The position numbers were made by a program, and so were the translations under genes. From the NCBI GenBank assembly GCA_000721275.1, contig JOFO01000017.1, positions 59,979 through 123,978 on the forward strand: DNA of 64,000 bases, read 5' to 3'. The notes beneath the pieces were generated by a model. That model was not told the origin of the DNA, made no database searches, and saw nothing but the letters and a program-made list of their open reading frames with translations. This DNA comes from Microtetraspora glauca. GTDB lineage: Bacteria > Actinomycetota > Actinomycetes > Streptomycetales > Streptomycetaceae. Positions 17,254-25,787 of this stretch are shown here, in pieces. How positions within the stretch are numbered: the stretch's first letter is position 1; each line of letters starts with the position of its first letter.

Positions 17254-18803
17254 AGCGGGATCCTCACCGTGAACACGGCGCCGCCGGCCGGGTGGTTGGC
17301 GGCCTCCACGGTGCCGCCGTGCAGGCGGACGTTCTCCTGGGTGATCGCCAGGCCGAGGCCGCTGCCGGCCGAGCGGGCGCGTGCCGGGTCGGCCTTGTAG
17401 AAGCGCTCGAAGACGTGCGGCAGGACGTCCGGGTGGATGCCGGGGCCCCGGTCGGAGACCTGGACGACGAGGGTGCCGCGGCCGTCGGGGCCGGGCTCGT
17501 CGTCCACGTACACCCGGACCGTGACGAGCGGCTCGCCGTGCCGCAGCGCGTTGCCGACCAGGTTGGCGACGACGACGTCGAAGCGGCGGGGGTCGAGGCG
17601 GGCCCGGATGCCCTCGCCGAGGGCGGCGTGGACCTGCCGCGGGTCGGTCCAGTGCCGGCCGGCGAGGGTCCGGCGGACGCAGTCGGCGACGTCGACCTCG
17701 TCGGTGTGCAGCTCGGCGGCGCGGGCGTCGAAGCGGGAGATCTCCATCAGGTCCTCGACGAGCACGGCGAGCTTGACCGTCTCGGCGCTGATCAGCCGGA
17801 CCGCGCGGGCGGTGTCGCTGTCCAGCGTGCCCGCGTCCTCGTCCAGCACCTCGGTGACGGCGAGCATCCCGGCGAGCGGGGTGCGCAGCTCGTGCGAGAC
17901 GTCGGAGGCGAAGCGGCGGGCGCGGGCCTCGGCGCGGCGCAGTTCGGCGACGGAGCGCTCCAGTTCGGCGGCGGACTCGTTGAAGGTGCGGGCCAGGTCG
18001 GCGAGTTCGTCGCTGCCCTTGGCGTGGATGCGGGTGTCGAGGCGGCCCCGGCCCATGCTGTGGGCGGCGGCGCGGAGTTCGCGGACCGGGCGGAGGACGC
18101 CGCGGGCGGCGAGCAGCGCCGGGATCAGGGCGACGGCGAGGGCGGGCAGGGCGCCGTCGCGGGCGGCGGTGAGCATGGCCTCGACGTTGGCCTCCTCCTC
18201 GCGCAGCTCCATGACGGCGTAGAGGACCAGGCCGGTGGGCCGGGGGTCGATGGTCTTGTCGGCGTGGAGGCGGAAGAGCGCGGGGACGCCGATCGTCAGA
18301 TAGGGGGTGCCGTTCTTGACGACCCGCTGGAAGGCGGTGTGCGGGGTGCCCTCGCGGCCGTGTGCGCGGGCCCTGAGCTCGGGGGTGAGGACGGTGGACT
18401 CGGGGCGGTCGGTGGAGGAGACGCGGAGGCTGCCGTACTCGGCGTAGACCCGCCAGGCGCGGGACTTGCCCTGGCGGGCGATGGACTGGAGGGAGTCGCG
18501 GAGCTCGTCCTCGCCGAGGGGCAGGCTGATGTTGAGGGCGTCGACCTGCTCGCGGAAGGCGGAGACGGCGGTGTTCTGCGTCTGCTCCAGGATGGCGCTG
18601 CGGGCCGCCCGGTAGGTGAGGGCGGCGGTGGTGCCGCAGCCGACGGCGGCGACCAGGAGGAAGGCGAAGACCATCCGGGTGCGCAGGCCGAAGGGGCGGG
18701 GGCGGCGGAACCGGGCGCGGGTCCGGCGCCGGGGCGCGGCCGGGGCCGGCTCCGGTGCCGGGGCGGTGTCCGGTTCCTCGCGGGGGTGCACGCAGGCCTT
18801 CAC
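17250..18803 (-). CDS. Sensor histidine kinase, OmpR/EnvZ type
   Basis: Membrane kinase of 517 residues. A proline-rich cytoplasmic N-terminus precedes TM1 (MVFAFLLVAAVGCGTTAAL), an extracellular sensor of about 150 residues, TM2 (ALPALAVALIPALLAARGV) and a HAMP linker (RPVRELRAAAHSMGRG). The HisKA phospho-acceptor is His in FASDVSHELRTPLAG. The HATPase has N-box NLVGNALRHG, G1 SDRGPGI, F-box FERFYK and G2 SGLGLAI. All catalytic motifs are intact. It starts with a GTG overlapping the response regulator stop and ends overlapping the lipoprotein start, so all three genes form one translationally coupled unit. Confidence 0.94.
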   Translation of the reverse strand: MKACVHPREEPDTAPAPEPAPAAPRRRTRARFRRPRPFGLRTRMVFAFLLVAAVGCGTTAALTYRAARSAILEQTQNTAVSAFREQVDALNISLPLGEDELRDSLQSIARQGKSRAWRVYAEYGSLRVSSTDRPESTVLTPELRARAHGREGTPHTAFQRVVKNGTPYLTIGVPALFRLHADKTIDPRPTGLVLYAVMELREEEANVEAMLTAARDGALPALAVALIPALLAARGVLRPVRELRAAAHSMGRGRLDTRIHAKGSDELADLARTFNESAAELERSVAELRRAEARARRFASDVSHELRTPLAGMLAVTEVLDEDAGTLDSDTARAVRLISAETVKLAVLVEDLMEISRFDARAAELHTDEVDVADCVRRTLAGRHWTDPRQVHAALGEGIRARLDPRRFDVVVANLVGNALRHGEPLVTVRVYVDDEPGPDGRGTLVVQVSDRGPGIHPDVLPHVFERFYKADPARARSAGSGLGLAITQENVRLHGGTVEAANHPAGGAVFTVRIPL

Positions 18804-19483
18804 AGCGGTCCGAAGCGGTAGCCGAAGCCGCGCAGGGTCTGGATGTAGCGGGGGTCGCCGGGGGTGTCCTCGATCTTGGCGCGGAGCCGCCGCACGCAGG
18901 CGTCCACGAGGCGGGCGTCGCCGTGGTAGTTGTGCTCCCAGACGTGCTCCAGGAGCTGCTGGCGGCTGAAGACCTGCTCGGGGGCGGCGGTGAGGTGGAG
19001 CAGCAGCTTGAGCTCGGAGGGGGCGAGGGCGATCCGTTCGCCGTGCTTGGCGACGGTGAGGCCGGCCCGGTCGACGGCGAGGGCGCCGTGGTGCTCGACG
19101 GCGGGCCGGCCGCCGCCGGGCTCCTCGATGCGGCGCAGGACGGCGCGGATGCGGGCCTCGATGACCTCGGTGCGGGCGGGTTTGACGATGTAGTCGTCGG
19201 CGCCGGCCTCCAGGCCGACGACGACGTCGAAGTCGTCGCCGCGGGCGGTGAGCATGATGATCGGGAGCTGGCTGTTCTCGCGGACCCTGCGGCAGACCTG
19301 GACGCCGTTCATGCCGGGCAGCATGAGGTCGAGCAGCAGCAGGTCGGGGCGGAACTCGCCGAGGGCGGCGAGCCCGGCCTCGCCGGTGGCGGCGGCGCGG
19401 ACCTCGTGGCCGCGGCGCCGCAGCCCGAGCTCGACGCCTTCGCGGACGGAGGGGTCGTCTTCGATGAGGAGCACGCGGGGCAT
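18800..19483 (-). CDS. Response regulator, OmpR/PhoB type
   Basis: DNA-binding response regulator of 227 residues. The receiver domain has IEDD, phospho-acceptor Asp in LLLLDLMLPGMNG, and Lys in YIVKPAR. The C-terminal winged helix ends with the standard RLVDACVRRLRAKIED...IQTLRGFGYRFGPL. It is first in the operon response regulator-kinase-lipoprotein; a GATACT hexamer 6 bases before the ATG could be a leaderless -10. Gene order and the VVGLEAGADDY segment resemble AfsQ1, but identity cannot be claimed without an alignment and no sigma factor gene is adjacent. Confidence 0.93.
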   Translation of the reverse strand: MPRVLLIEDDPSVREGVELGLRRRGHEVRAAATGEAGLAALGEFRPDLLLLDLMLPGMNGVQVCRRVRENSQLPIIMLTARGDDFDVVVGLEAGADDYIVKPARTEVIEARIRAVLRRIEEPGGGRPAVEHHGALAVDRAGLTVAKHGERIALAPSELKLLLHLTAAPEQVFSRQQLLEHVWEHNYHGDARLVDACVRRLRAKIEDTPGDPRYIQTLRGFGYRFGPL

Positions 19484-19535
19484 GCGGGGAGTATCCCAAG
19501 GTCGGCGGCGGCTCCCGGCGGGAGCCCCCGGGTGG

Positions 19536-21182
19536 TCAGGTGCGGCGGGCGAGCCGGCCGGCGGCGGCGCCCAGGAGGGCGGAGACCTCGGTGAGGCGCA
19601 GCGGCCGGGCGAGGGCGGCGAAGGCGCCGGCGACGGTGAGCGCCCCGGCGAGGGCGGAGACGACGGCTCCGGCGGGGGCGGTTCCCTCGGTGACGAAGAG
19701 GGCGTAGCCGGTGGCGGGGACGGCGGCGGTCAGCAGCCGGCCGAGGGCCCGGCCCTCCCCGCCGCCGCCGTCGGCGGCGGGCAGCCGGCGCCGGAGGACG
19801 TACGCGGTGAGGCCCCAGCCCGCCCAGAGGGCGAGGGAGTAGCCGGCGGCCATGCCGGCGACGGTCCAGCGGGGCGGGAGCCAGTGGTACGCGGCGAGGG
19901 AGAGCAGCGCGTTCAGGCCGGCGATGACCAGGTTGAGCAGGAAGGGGGTGCGGGTGTCGCGGAGCGCGTAGAAGGCGCGGGTGCAGACGTACTGGCCGGA
20001 GAGGGCGACGAGGCCGGGGGCGAGGGCGGTCAGGACCCAGGCCATGGCGCGGACGTCGGCGGTGTCGGTGGCGCCGTACCCGAAGACCAGGGACATCACC
20101 GGGAAGGCGAGGGCGAGGAGGGCGCAGGCGGCGGGGACGACGGCGGCGGCGGTCGTGCGCTGGGCGTAGCCGAGGTCGCGGCGGACGGCGGCGAGGTCGC
20201 CGTCGGCGGCGGCGCCGCTCATGCGGGGCATGAGGGCGGTGACCAGGGAGACGGTGACGATGCCGTGCGGGACGGCCCACAGCAGGTAGGCGTTGTTGTA
20301 CGCGGCGAGTCCGGCGCCGCCGAAGTCTGCGCCGCTTGCGCTCACCTCGTCGCCGGCGGTGGTGGCGACCCAGGTGGTGACCCAGTAGGCGGCCTGGTTG
20401 GTGGCGACGAGCAGGACGAGCCAGCCGGCGGCGCGCAGCGGGGCGGTGAGGCCGCTGCCGCGCCAGTCGAAGCGGGGCCGGAAGCGGAAGCGGGCGGCGC
20501 GCAGCGAGGGCAGCAGGGCGAGGGCCTGGGCGGCGATGCCGGCGGTGGTGCCCCAGCCGAGGAGGGCGGTCTCGCCGTCGGTGAGCTCGCCGCCGTCGCT
20601 GACGGAGAGGAAGAGGCCGAAGACGGCGACGACCACGACGTTGTTGAGGACGGGCGTCCACATCATGGCGCCGAACCGGCCGCGGGCGTTGAGGACCTGT
20701 CCGAGGAGGGTGAAGAGGCCGAGGAAGAGGATCTGCGGGAGGCAGGCCCGGGTGAAGGCGACGGTGAGGTCGCGCTGGCCGCCGGCGTAGTCGGTGTACG
20801 CGTCGACGAGGGCGGGCGCGGCGAGGACGGCGGCGGCGGTGAGGACGGCGAGCGCGAGGCCGCAGAGGGTGAGGAGGCGGTCGGTGTAGGCGGCGCCGCC
20901 GTCCTCGTGCTCCTTGGCGGCCTTGACGAGTTCGGGGACGAAGACGGCGTTGAGGGCGCCGCCGAGGAGCAGGGTGTAGACGATGGTGGGGACGGAGTTG
21001 CCCACCGCGTAGCCGTCGGCGACCACGCCGGCGCCGAGGGCGGCGGCGACGACGGCGGCGCGGACGAAGCCGGTGGCGCGGGAGACGAGCGAGCCGGCGG
21101 CCATGAGGGCGCCGCTGCGCAGCGCGGACGGCTGCTTCCGCCGGTCCCGGGCGGGCGGTGCGAGGGTCGTGCCGGCGCTCAT
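19536..21182 (-). CDS. MurJ/MviN-family lipid flippase
   Basis: Integral membrane protein of 548 residues with about 14 hydrophobic helices, MOP superfamily. The start has the MurJ-like pattern ALMAAGSLVSRATGFVRAAVVAAALG, and NSVPTIVYTLLLGGALNAVFVPEL is a family signature. MurJ flips lipid II across the membrane for peptidoglycan synthesis. The essential streptomycete MurJ is, to my knowledge, a longer protein encoded elsewhere, so this is probably a paralogue with a specialised substrate (inference). ATG 21182 overlaps the stop of the FemX-type gene, suggesting that both act on the same lipid-linked precursor. Confidence 0.9.
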   Translation of the reverse strand: MSAGTTLAPPARDRRKQPSALRSGALMAAGSLVSRATGFVRAAVVAAALGAGVVADGYAVGNSVPTIVYTLLLGGALNAVFVPELVKAAKEHEDGGAAYTDRLLTLCGLALAVLTAAAVLAAPALVDAYTDYAGGQRDLTVAFTRACLPQILFLGLFTLLGQVLNARGRFGAMMWTPVLNNVVVVAVFGLFLSVSDGGELTDGETALLGWGTTAGIAAQALALLPSLRAARFRFRPRFDWRGSGLTAPLRAAGWLVLLVATNQAAYWVTTWVATTAGDEVSASGADFGGAGLAAYNNAYLLWAVPHGIVTVSLVTALMPRMSGAAADGDLAAVRRDLGYAQRTTAAAVVPAACALLALAFPVMSLVFGYGATDTADVRAMAWVLTALAPGLVALSGQYVCTRAFYALRDTRTPFLLNLVIAGLNALLSLAAYHWLPPRWTVAGMAAGYSLALWAGWGLTAYVLRRRLPAADGGGGEGRALGRLLTAAVPATGYALFVTEGTAPAGAVVSALAGALTVAGAFAALARPLRLTEVSALLGAAAGRLARRT

Positions 21183-22378
21183 CGGCGGTTCAGGTACGCC
21201 TGGAAGGCGCGGTACAGCGCGTGGTTGGTCGTGCCGTGCATCGGTGTCTCCCACTCCCCCAGCGTCTCGACGACCTGTCCTCCCGTGCCGAGCTTCCAGC
21301 GCAGCAGTCCGTGGGCGCGGTCGTCCGGGTCGAGGGTGGAGGGTACCCCGCGCAGGTCGTACACGTCGGCGCCGAGGGCCTGGGCGTCGAGGAGCATGCG
21401 CCACTGGAGGGCGTTGGAGGGGCGGACCTCGCGGCGGTGGTCGGCGGAGGCGCCGGTCTGGTACCAGACCCGGCGGCCGACGGTGATCATGGTGTGGGCG
21501 GCGAGGATCTCGCCGCCGTGGCGGGCGAGGTAGAGCTTCATCCGGCCGGGGTGTTCGGCGTTGAGGACGGCGTACTGGCGCTCGTAGTAGGCGAGGGAGC
21601 GGCCGAGCCGGAAGCCGTCGCGCTCCTCGGTGATCTTCAGCAGGCGGTGGAACTCGGGCAGGTCGGCGGCGGAGCCGACGGTGATCTCGACGCCGGACTT
21701 GCGGGCCTTGCGGACGTTGCGCCGCCACTCCTGGTTGAGGCCGGACCACAGGTCGTCGGGGGTGCGGCCGGTGAGCGGGACCTGGAAGACGTGGCGGGGC
21801 TGGGCGTCGGCGCCGTCCTCGGAGTCGCCGCCGCAGCGCTTCCAGCCGCGGGCGCGGAGCCGTTCGGCGACGGCGGTGCCGAGCGGGTCGACCTCGTCGG
21901 CGAGGACGTCGCCGAGCCGGCGGCCGGGTCCGGTGGCGGCCTTGACGGTGGGGGCGGTCCAGCGGCGGTGGGCGGGCCCGGGTCCGATGCGTACGGCGAA
22001 GACGCCGGAGGCCCGCAGATGGGCGAGGAGCGGGTCGAGCCAGCGGTCGAGGTCCGGGTCGGCCCAGTCGGCGACCGGACCCTCGGGGAGGTAGGCGAAG
22101 TGCTTGCGGGTGCCGGGGAAGGTCCGCAGCAGGACCAGCGCGACGCCGGTCAGCGCGCCCGACTCGGGTCCCCAGCCGAGGAGTTGATGGCTCCAGCCGT
22201 TCTTCACCTGGGCCCAGGCGGGCAGTTGGAGGAAGCTGGGGCCGTCCGGGCCGGTGGAGCGGTGCGCGAGGAAGGCGCGGTACGCCTCCGGGGACACGGG
22301 GCCGAGCCGGAGCGGGCCGGCCGGCGGGGCCGCCGCGGGGCGGCGCGCGGGTGCGGGCGTCACGAGCAGCGCTGACAC
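21179..22378 (-). CDS. FemX/FemAB-type aminoacyl transferase (peptidoglycan bridge formation)
   Basis: Protein of 399 residues with the duplicated GNAT-like FemAB fold: FLQLPAWAQVKNGWSHQLLG is the family N-terminal mark, with the EWRRNVRKARKSGVEI helix, a Tyr-rich LAYYERQYAVL segment and YDLRGVPSTLDPDDRAHGLLRWK near the end. FemX-type enzymes transfer amino acids, Gly in Streptomyces, from aminoacyl-tRNA to lipid II. GTG 22378 is preceded by AAGGAGG at 8 bases; an upstream in-frame ATG lacks a site. It is coupled to the MurJ-family gene and divergent from an L,D-transpeptidase, giving a small cell-wall cluster. Enzyme specificity is inferred from the family. Confidence 0.9.
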   Translation of the reverse strand: MSALLVTPAPARRPAAAPPAGPLRLGPVSPEAYRAFLAHRSTGPDGPSFLQLPAWAQVKNGWSHQLLGWGPESGALTGVALVLLRTFPGTRKHFAYLPEGPVADWADPDLDRWLDPLLAHLRASGVFAVRIGPGPAHRRWTAPTVKAATGPGRRLGDVLADEVDPLGTAVAERLRARGWKRCGGDSEDGADAQPRHVFQVPLTGRTPDDLWSGLNQEWRRNVRKARKSGVEITVGSAADLPEFHRLLKITEERDGFRLGRSLAYYERQYAVLNAEHPGRMKLYLARHGGEILAAHTMITVGRRVWYQTGASADHRREVRPSNALQWRMLLDAQALGADVYDLRGVPSTLDPDDRAHGLLRWKLGTGGQVVETLGEWETPMHGTTNHALYRAFQAYLNRR

Positions 22379-22590
22379 AACGAGAGCCTCCTTGGTACGG
22401 CCGCCCCGGGCGGCGCGGCGCACAGCAGGCTCACAGCCGGATGAGACGGGTCCGCGCGGCGTGTGTGACGGGACGGTGACCGTTCTCCATCAGCCCTCGT
22501 CACATGGGGTCCGGGCCGGGCGGAGGGCGGGCGGGGCGGCCTAGAGTCCGGGCATCTCCCCTCTTTCCTCTCCCTTTCAGGAGGTGCTCC

Positions 22591-23772
22591 GTGCCGCCGA
22601 TACGCACGTCCCGCCCCGCTCTCGCAGCCGTCGCCCTGGCGGTCTCGCTCACCGCGTGCACGGCCCAGGCCGCGAGCGGCCCGGACTCCCCTGGCGGCGC
22701 TTCGGGGGGCGTCGCGCAGGACGGGCCGCCCGCGCGGGTGACGGTGGTGTCGCCGGCGGCCGGGAAGCCGGTGACGGTGACGGCGGCCGGCGGGACGTTC
22801 TCGTCGGTGACGGTCACGGACGCGGAGGGCGGGAAGCTGGCCGGGCGGTCCGCGGCGGGCGGGGCGCGGTGGACCTCGGAGCGGAAGGCGGTGCCGGGCG
22901 CGGCGTACACGGTCGTGGCCGTCACCCGTACCCCCGGCGGGAAGGAGACCACCACCCGGTCCTCCTTCACGACGGAGGCGGCGGACCGGGTGAACAAGCT
23001 GACGCTGGCGCCCGGGAAGAACACCACCGTCGGCGTCGGGCAGCCGCTGTCGATCGTCTTCGACCGGCCGGTGACGCGGAAGGCGGACGTGGAGCGGCAG
23101 CTGAAGGTCACCACGTCGAACGGCACCGAGGGCTCATGGGGCTGGGTGACCGACTACTCGGGCCGGGACCGGGTGGACTGGCGGCCCCGGGAGTACTGGA
23201 AGCCGGGCACGAAGGTCACGCTGGAGGCGGACCTGAACGGCACGGACTCCGGTGACGGCTGGTTCGTGCGGGACTACCGGACCGGTTTCACGGTCGGCGC
23301 CTCGCAGGTGGTGAAGGTGGACCTGGACGCGAAGCGGCTGTCGCTGGTGAAGGACGGGCGGACGGTCCGGACCATCCCGGTCTCCGGCGGGACGCCGGGC
23401 GGCGACAAGCGGTCCTGGCGCGGCACGGCCGTCCTGATGGCGAAGGAGGGCACGATCCGGATGAACTCGGAGACGGTGGGGCTCGGCGACGCCTACGACA
23501 AGATGGTCGACTACTCGATGCGGCTGACGTGGTCGGGGATGTACGCGCACGCGGCGCCGTGGAACGCGGCGAACTTCGGCCGCGCCAACGCCAGTTCGGG
23601 ATGCATCGGAATGAGCACCGAGGACGCGGAGTCGTTCTACGCGAGCGTGAACGTCGGCGACCCGTTCGAGATCCGCGGCGGCGACACGAAGGGCGTCGTC
23701 GCCGAGGGCAACGGGTACGGGGCGTGGAACCTGTCCTGGACGGCCTGGAAGGCGAAGAGCGCGCTGGCCTGA
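22591..23772 (+). CDS. L,D-transpeptidase (YkuD) lipoprotein with Ig-like domains
   Basis: Secreted cell-wall cross-linking enzyme of 393 residues. A signal peptide with lipobox (SLTAC) is followed by two Ig-like domains and a C-terminal YkuD domain (from about residue 245, VVKVDLDAKRLSLVKDGRTV). Catalytic Cys338 lies in NASSGCIGM, where most family members have SHGC; His in MYAHAAPW supplies the other conserved element. Class members form 3-3 peptidoglycan cross-links. GTG 22591 follows an AGGAGGTG site at 6-7 bases. A TAGAGT hexamer near 22541 may be the -10. It is divergent from the FemX/MurJ pair. Confidence 0.93.
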   Translation: MPPIRTSRPALAAVALAVSLTACTAQAASGPDSPGGASGGVAQDGPPARVTVVSPAAGKPVTVTAAGGTFSSVTVTDAEGGKLAGRSAAGGARWTSERKAVPGAAYTVVAVTRTPGGKETTTRSSFTTEAADRVNKLTLAPGKNTTVGVGQPLSIVFDRPVTRKADVERQLKVTTSNGTEGSWGWVTDYSGRDRVDWRPREYWKPGTKVTLEADLNGTDSGDGWFVRDYRTGFTVGASQVVKVDLDAKRLSLVKDGRTVRTIPVSGGTPGGDKRSWRGTAVLMAKEGTIRMNSETVGLGDAYDKMVDYSMRLTWSGMYAHAAPWNAANFGRANASSGCIGMSTEDAESFYASVNVGDPFEIRGGDTKGVVAEGNGYGAWNLSWTAWKAKSALA

Positions 23773-23781
23773 AGGGCCGCC

Positions 23782-24435
23782 TCAGGCGCCGCCCGCCTCC
23801 CAGACCAGTGCCTCCGCGGCGGTGGCCGCCCGGAGCGTCAGCCCCGTCGCCTCCGTCGCGCGTGCGGCGTCGCCGGGCGCCAGCTCCTCGCCGGCCAGGG
23901 CGACCGTGCCCCGGACCACGTGGACGTAGAGGGCCGCCGCGCCGGGCAGCTCCGCCTCCTCGCCGGGCTCCAGGCGGTGGACGTGGAGGACGGCGCCCGC
24001 GGCCGGCAGGTCGTACCGGCCGGGCAGCCCGCGGACGAGGGTGTACGCGGGCTCCCCGCCGGTCTCGCGCGGGGCCAGCCACATCTGGACGAAGGCCAGG
24101 GGCGCGTCGCCGGCGTTGCGCTCGACGTGCCGGACGCCGGCCGCCGCGGAGAGGTGCTGGAGGTCGCCGGGGCGGACGACGGTCTCGTGACCGACGGTGT
24201 CGCGGTGGGTCAGCTCGCCCTCGACGACCCAGGTCACGATCTCCGTGTGGGAGTGCGGGTGCTCGTCGAAGCCGGCGCCGGGGGCCAGCCGCTCCTCGTT
24301 GACGGCGAGCAGCGGACCGAAGCGGAGGTTGTCCGGGTCGTAGTACGGCCCGAAGGAGAGGGCGTGGCGGGTCTCGATCCCGGCCTCGGGGTCGCCGCCC
24401 GGGTAACGGTCGCCGGCGCGCTGGATGCGGATCAC
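23782..24435 (-). CDS. Pirin family protein
   Basis: Bicupin protein of 217 residues. The N-terminal pirin cupin has the metal-binding pattern HPHSHTEIVTWVVEGELTHRD and a later HVERNAGD. Pirins are iron-binding; some are quercetinases and others transcriptional cofactors, so the role here is open. GTG 24435 is leaderless: TACCGT ends 6 bases upstream. It lies tail to tail with the L,D-transpeptidase gene (9-base gap) and head to head with fasR, sharing an 81-base promoter region with it. Confidence 0.88.
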   Translation of the reverse strand: MIRIQRAGDRYPGGDPEAGIETRHALSFGPYYDPDNLRFGPLLAVNEERLAPGAGFDEHPHSHTEIVTWVVEGELTHRDTVGHETVVRPGDLQHLSAAAGVRHVERNAGDAPLAFVQMWLAPRETGGEPAYTLVRGLPGRYDLPAAGAVLHVHRLEPGEEAELPGAAALYVHVVRGTVALAGEELAPGDAARATEATGLTLRAATAAEALVWEAGGA

Positions 24436-24441
24436 CCCCGT

Positions 24442-24447
24442 ACGGTA
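24442..24447 (-). promoter_or_regulatory. -10 box TACCGT, leaderless start of pirin gene
   Basis: TACCGT on the minus strand is 6 bases before GTG 24435, with no ribosome-binding site. Confidence 0.5.
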
Positions 24448-24516
24448 ACGGGGCGGCCGGGCGCGAAACCGCCCCGACCCCGCACGTCGGCGCCCGGATG
24501 AGGCAGTCTTGTCCCC

Positions 24517-25698
24517 GTGTCTGAACCCACGAACGCCGCCCATCCGCACGCCGCGACCCTGAAGCGCCTCGAACAGTCCTCCGGGCGGCTCGCCGCGAAC
24601 GCCATCGCCCGCATGGACGAGACGCTGCCGTGGTACCGGGCGATGCCGCCCGAGAACCGCTCGTGGATCGGACTGGTCGCGCAGGCGGGCATCGCCGCCT
24701 TCACCGAGTGGTTCCGGCACCCCGAGACCCCGCAGGCGATCTCGACGGACGTGTTCGGCACGGCGCCGCGCGAGCTGACCCGGGCGATCACGCTGCGGCA
24801 GACCGTGGAGATGGTGCGGACGACGATCGAGGTCATGGAGACCGCGATCGAGGAGGTCGCGGCGCCCGGCGACGCGTCGGTGCTGCGCGAGGCGCTGCTC
24901 GTGTACGCGCGGGAGATCGCCTTCGCGACCGCGCAGGTGTACGCGCAGGCGGCGGAGGCGCGCGGCGCGTGGGACGCGCGGCTGGAGTCGCTGGTGGTGA
25001 ACGCGGTGCTGTCCGGCGAGGCCGACGAGGGCGCCGTGTCCCGGGCCGCCGCGCTCGGCTGGAACTCGCCGGAGCACGTGTGCGTGATCCTCGGCACCGC
25101 CCCCGACGGCGACAGCGAGCTGACCGTGGAGGCGATCCGGCGCGCGGCCCGGCACGCCAAGCTCCAGGTGCTGACCGGGGTGCTCGGCGACCGGCTGGTG
25201 GTGATCGCGGGCGGCTCCGACAATCCGCTGGCCGTGGCGAAGGCGCTGATCGGGCCGTACGCGGCGGGCCCGGTCGTGGCCGGTCCGGTGGTGCCGGACC
25301 TGCTCGCGGCGACCCGGTCCGCGCAGGCCGCCGCCGCCGGGCTCAAGGCGTGCACGGCGTGGCAGGACGCGCCCCGGCCGGTCCTCGCGGACGATCTCCT
25401 TCCGGAGCGCGCGATCGCCTCGGACCCCTCGGCGCGCGAGCAGTTGGTGGAGGAGATCTACAGACCGCTGGAGGAAGCGGGTTCGGCGCTGCTGGAAACT
25501 CTGAGTGTCTATCTGGAGCAGGCCAGCAGTCTCGAAGGCGCGGCGAGAATGCTCTTCGTCCACCCGAACACCGTGCGCTACCGGCTTCGACGTGTGACCG
25601 ACGTCACCGGCTGGTCACCCTCCGACGTGCGATCCGCGTTCACCCTGCGGATCGCCCTGATCCTCGGGCGCTTGGCCGACGCGGACGGGCAGTCCTAG
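24517..25698 (+). CDS. fasR: FasR, PucR-type activator of fatty acid synthesis
   Basis: Transcriptional regulator of 393 residues located directly upstream of fabDHPF, as in Streptomyces coelicolor, where FasR activates the cluster. The central domain is of the GGDEF-like/PucR type and the C-terminus holds the PucR helix-turn-helix (LEGAARMLFVHPNTVRYRLRRVTDVTG). GTG 24517 has CAGTCT 7 bases upstream, a weak leaderless -10. It is divergent from the pirin gene. A 17-bp dyad immediately after its stop codon is a good candidate for its own binding site in front of fabD. Confidence 0.93.
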   Translation: MSEPTNAAHPHAATLKRLEQSSGRLAANAIARMDETLPWYRAMPPENRSWIGLVAQAGIAAFTEWFRHPETPQAISTDVFGTAPRELTRAITLRQTVEMVRTTIEVMETAIEEVAAPGDASVLREALLVYAREIAFATAQVYAQAAEARGAWDARLESLVVNAVLSGEADEGAVSRAAALGWNSPEHVCVILGTAPDGDSELTVEAIRRAARHAKLQVLTGVLGDRLVVIAGGSDNPLAVAKALIGPYAAGPVVAGPVVPDLLAATRSAQAAAAGLKACTAWQDAPRPVLADDLLPERAIASDPSAREQLVEEIYRPLEEAGSALLETLSVYLEQASSLEGAARMLFVHPNTVRYRLRRVTDVTGWSPSDVRSAFTLRIALILGRLADADGQS

Positions 25699-25702
25699 AC
25701 TT

Positions 25703-25719
25703 TTGTCGGACACCAACAA
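25703..25719. promoter_or_regulatory. Candidate FasR operator upstream of fabD
   Basis: TTGTcGGacaCCaACAA is a 17-bp dyad in which TTGT/ACAA and GG/CC match perfectly in mirror positions. It begins 5 bases after the fasR stop and lies about 70 bases before the fabD start; TAGTCC at 25742 could be the -10. Position and symmetry fit an activator site for FasR. Confidence 0.6.
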
Positions 25720-25787
25720 TTCCCCCGACGGTTCTTCGTCCTAGTCCCCACGGGCGCCGGACACCGTCCCCAAGAGAGAGTGTGAGG

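Noticed and set aside
18800..19483. Assignment as afsQ1 or cseB
   Set aside because: Gene order with a lipoprotein is similar, but no sigma factor gene is adjacent and sequence identity cannot be measured here.
19536..21182. Calling this gene the housekeeping murJ
   Set aside because: Streptomycete housekeeping MurJ is longer and, to my knowledge, located elsewhere; coupling to FemX suggests a paralogue.
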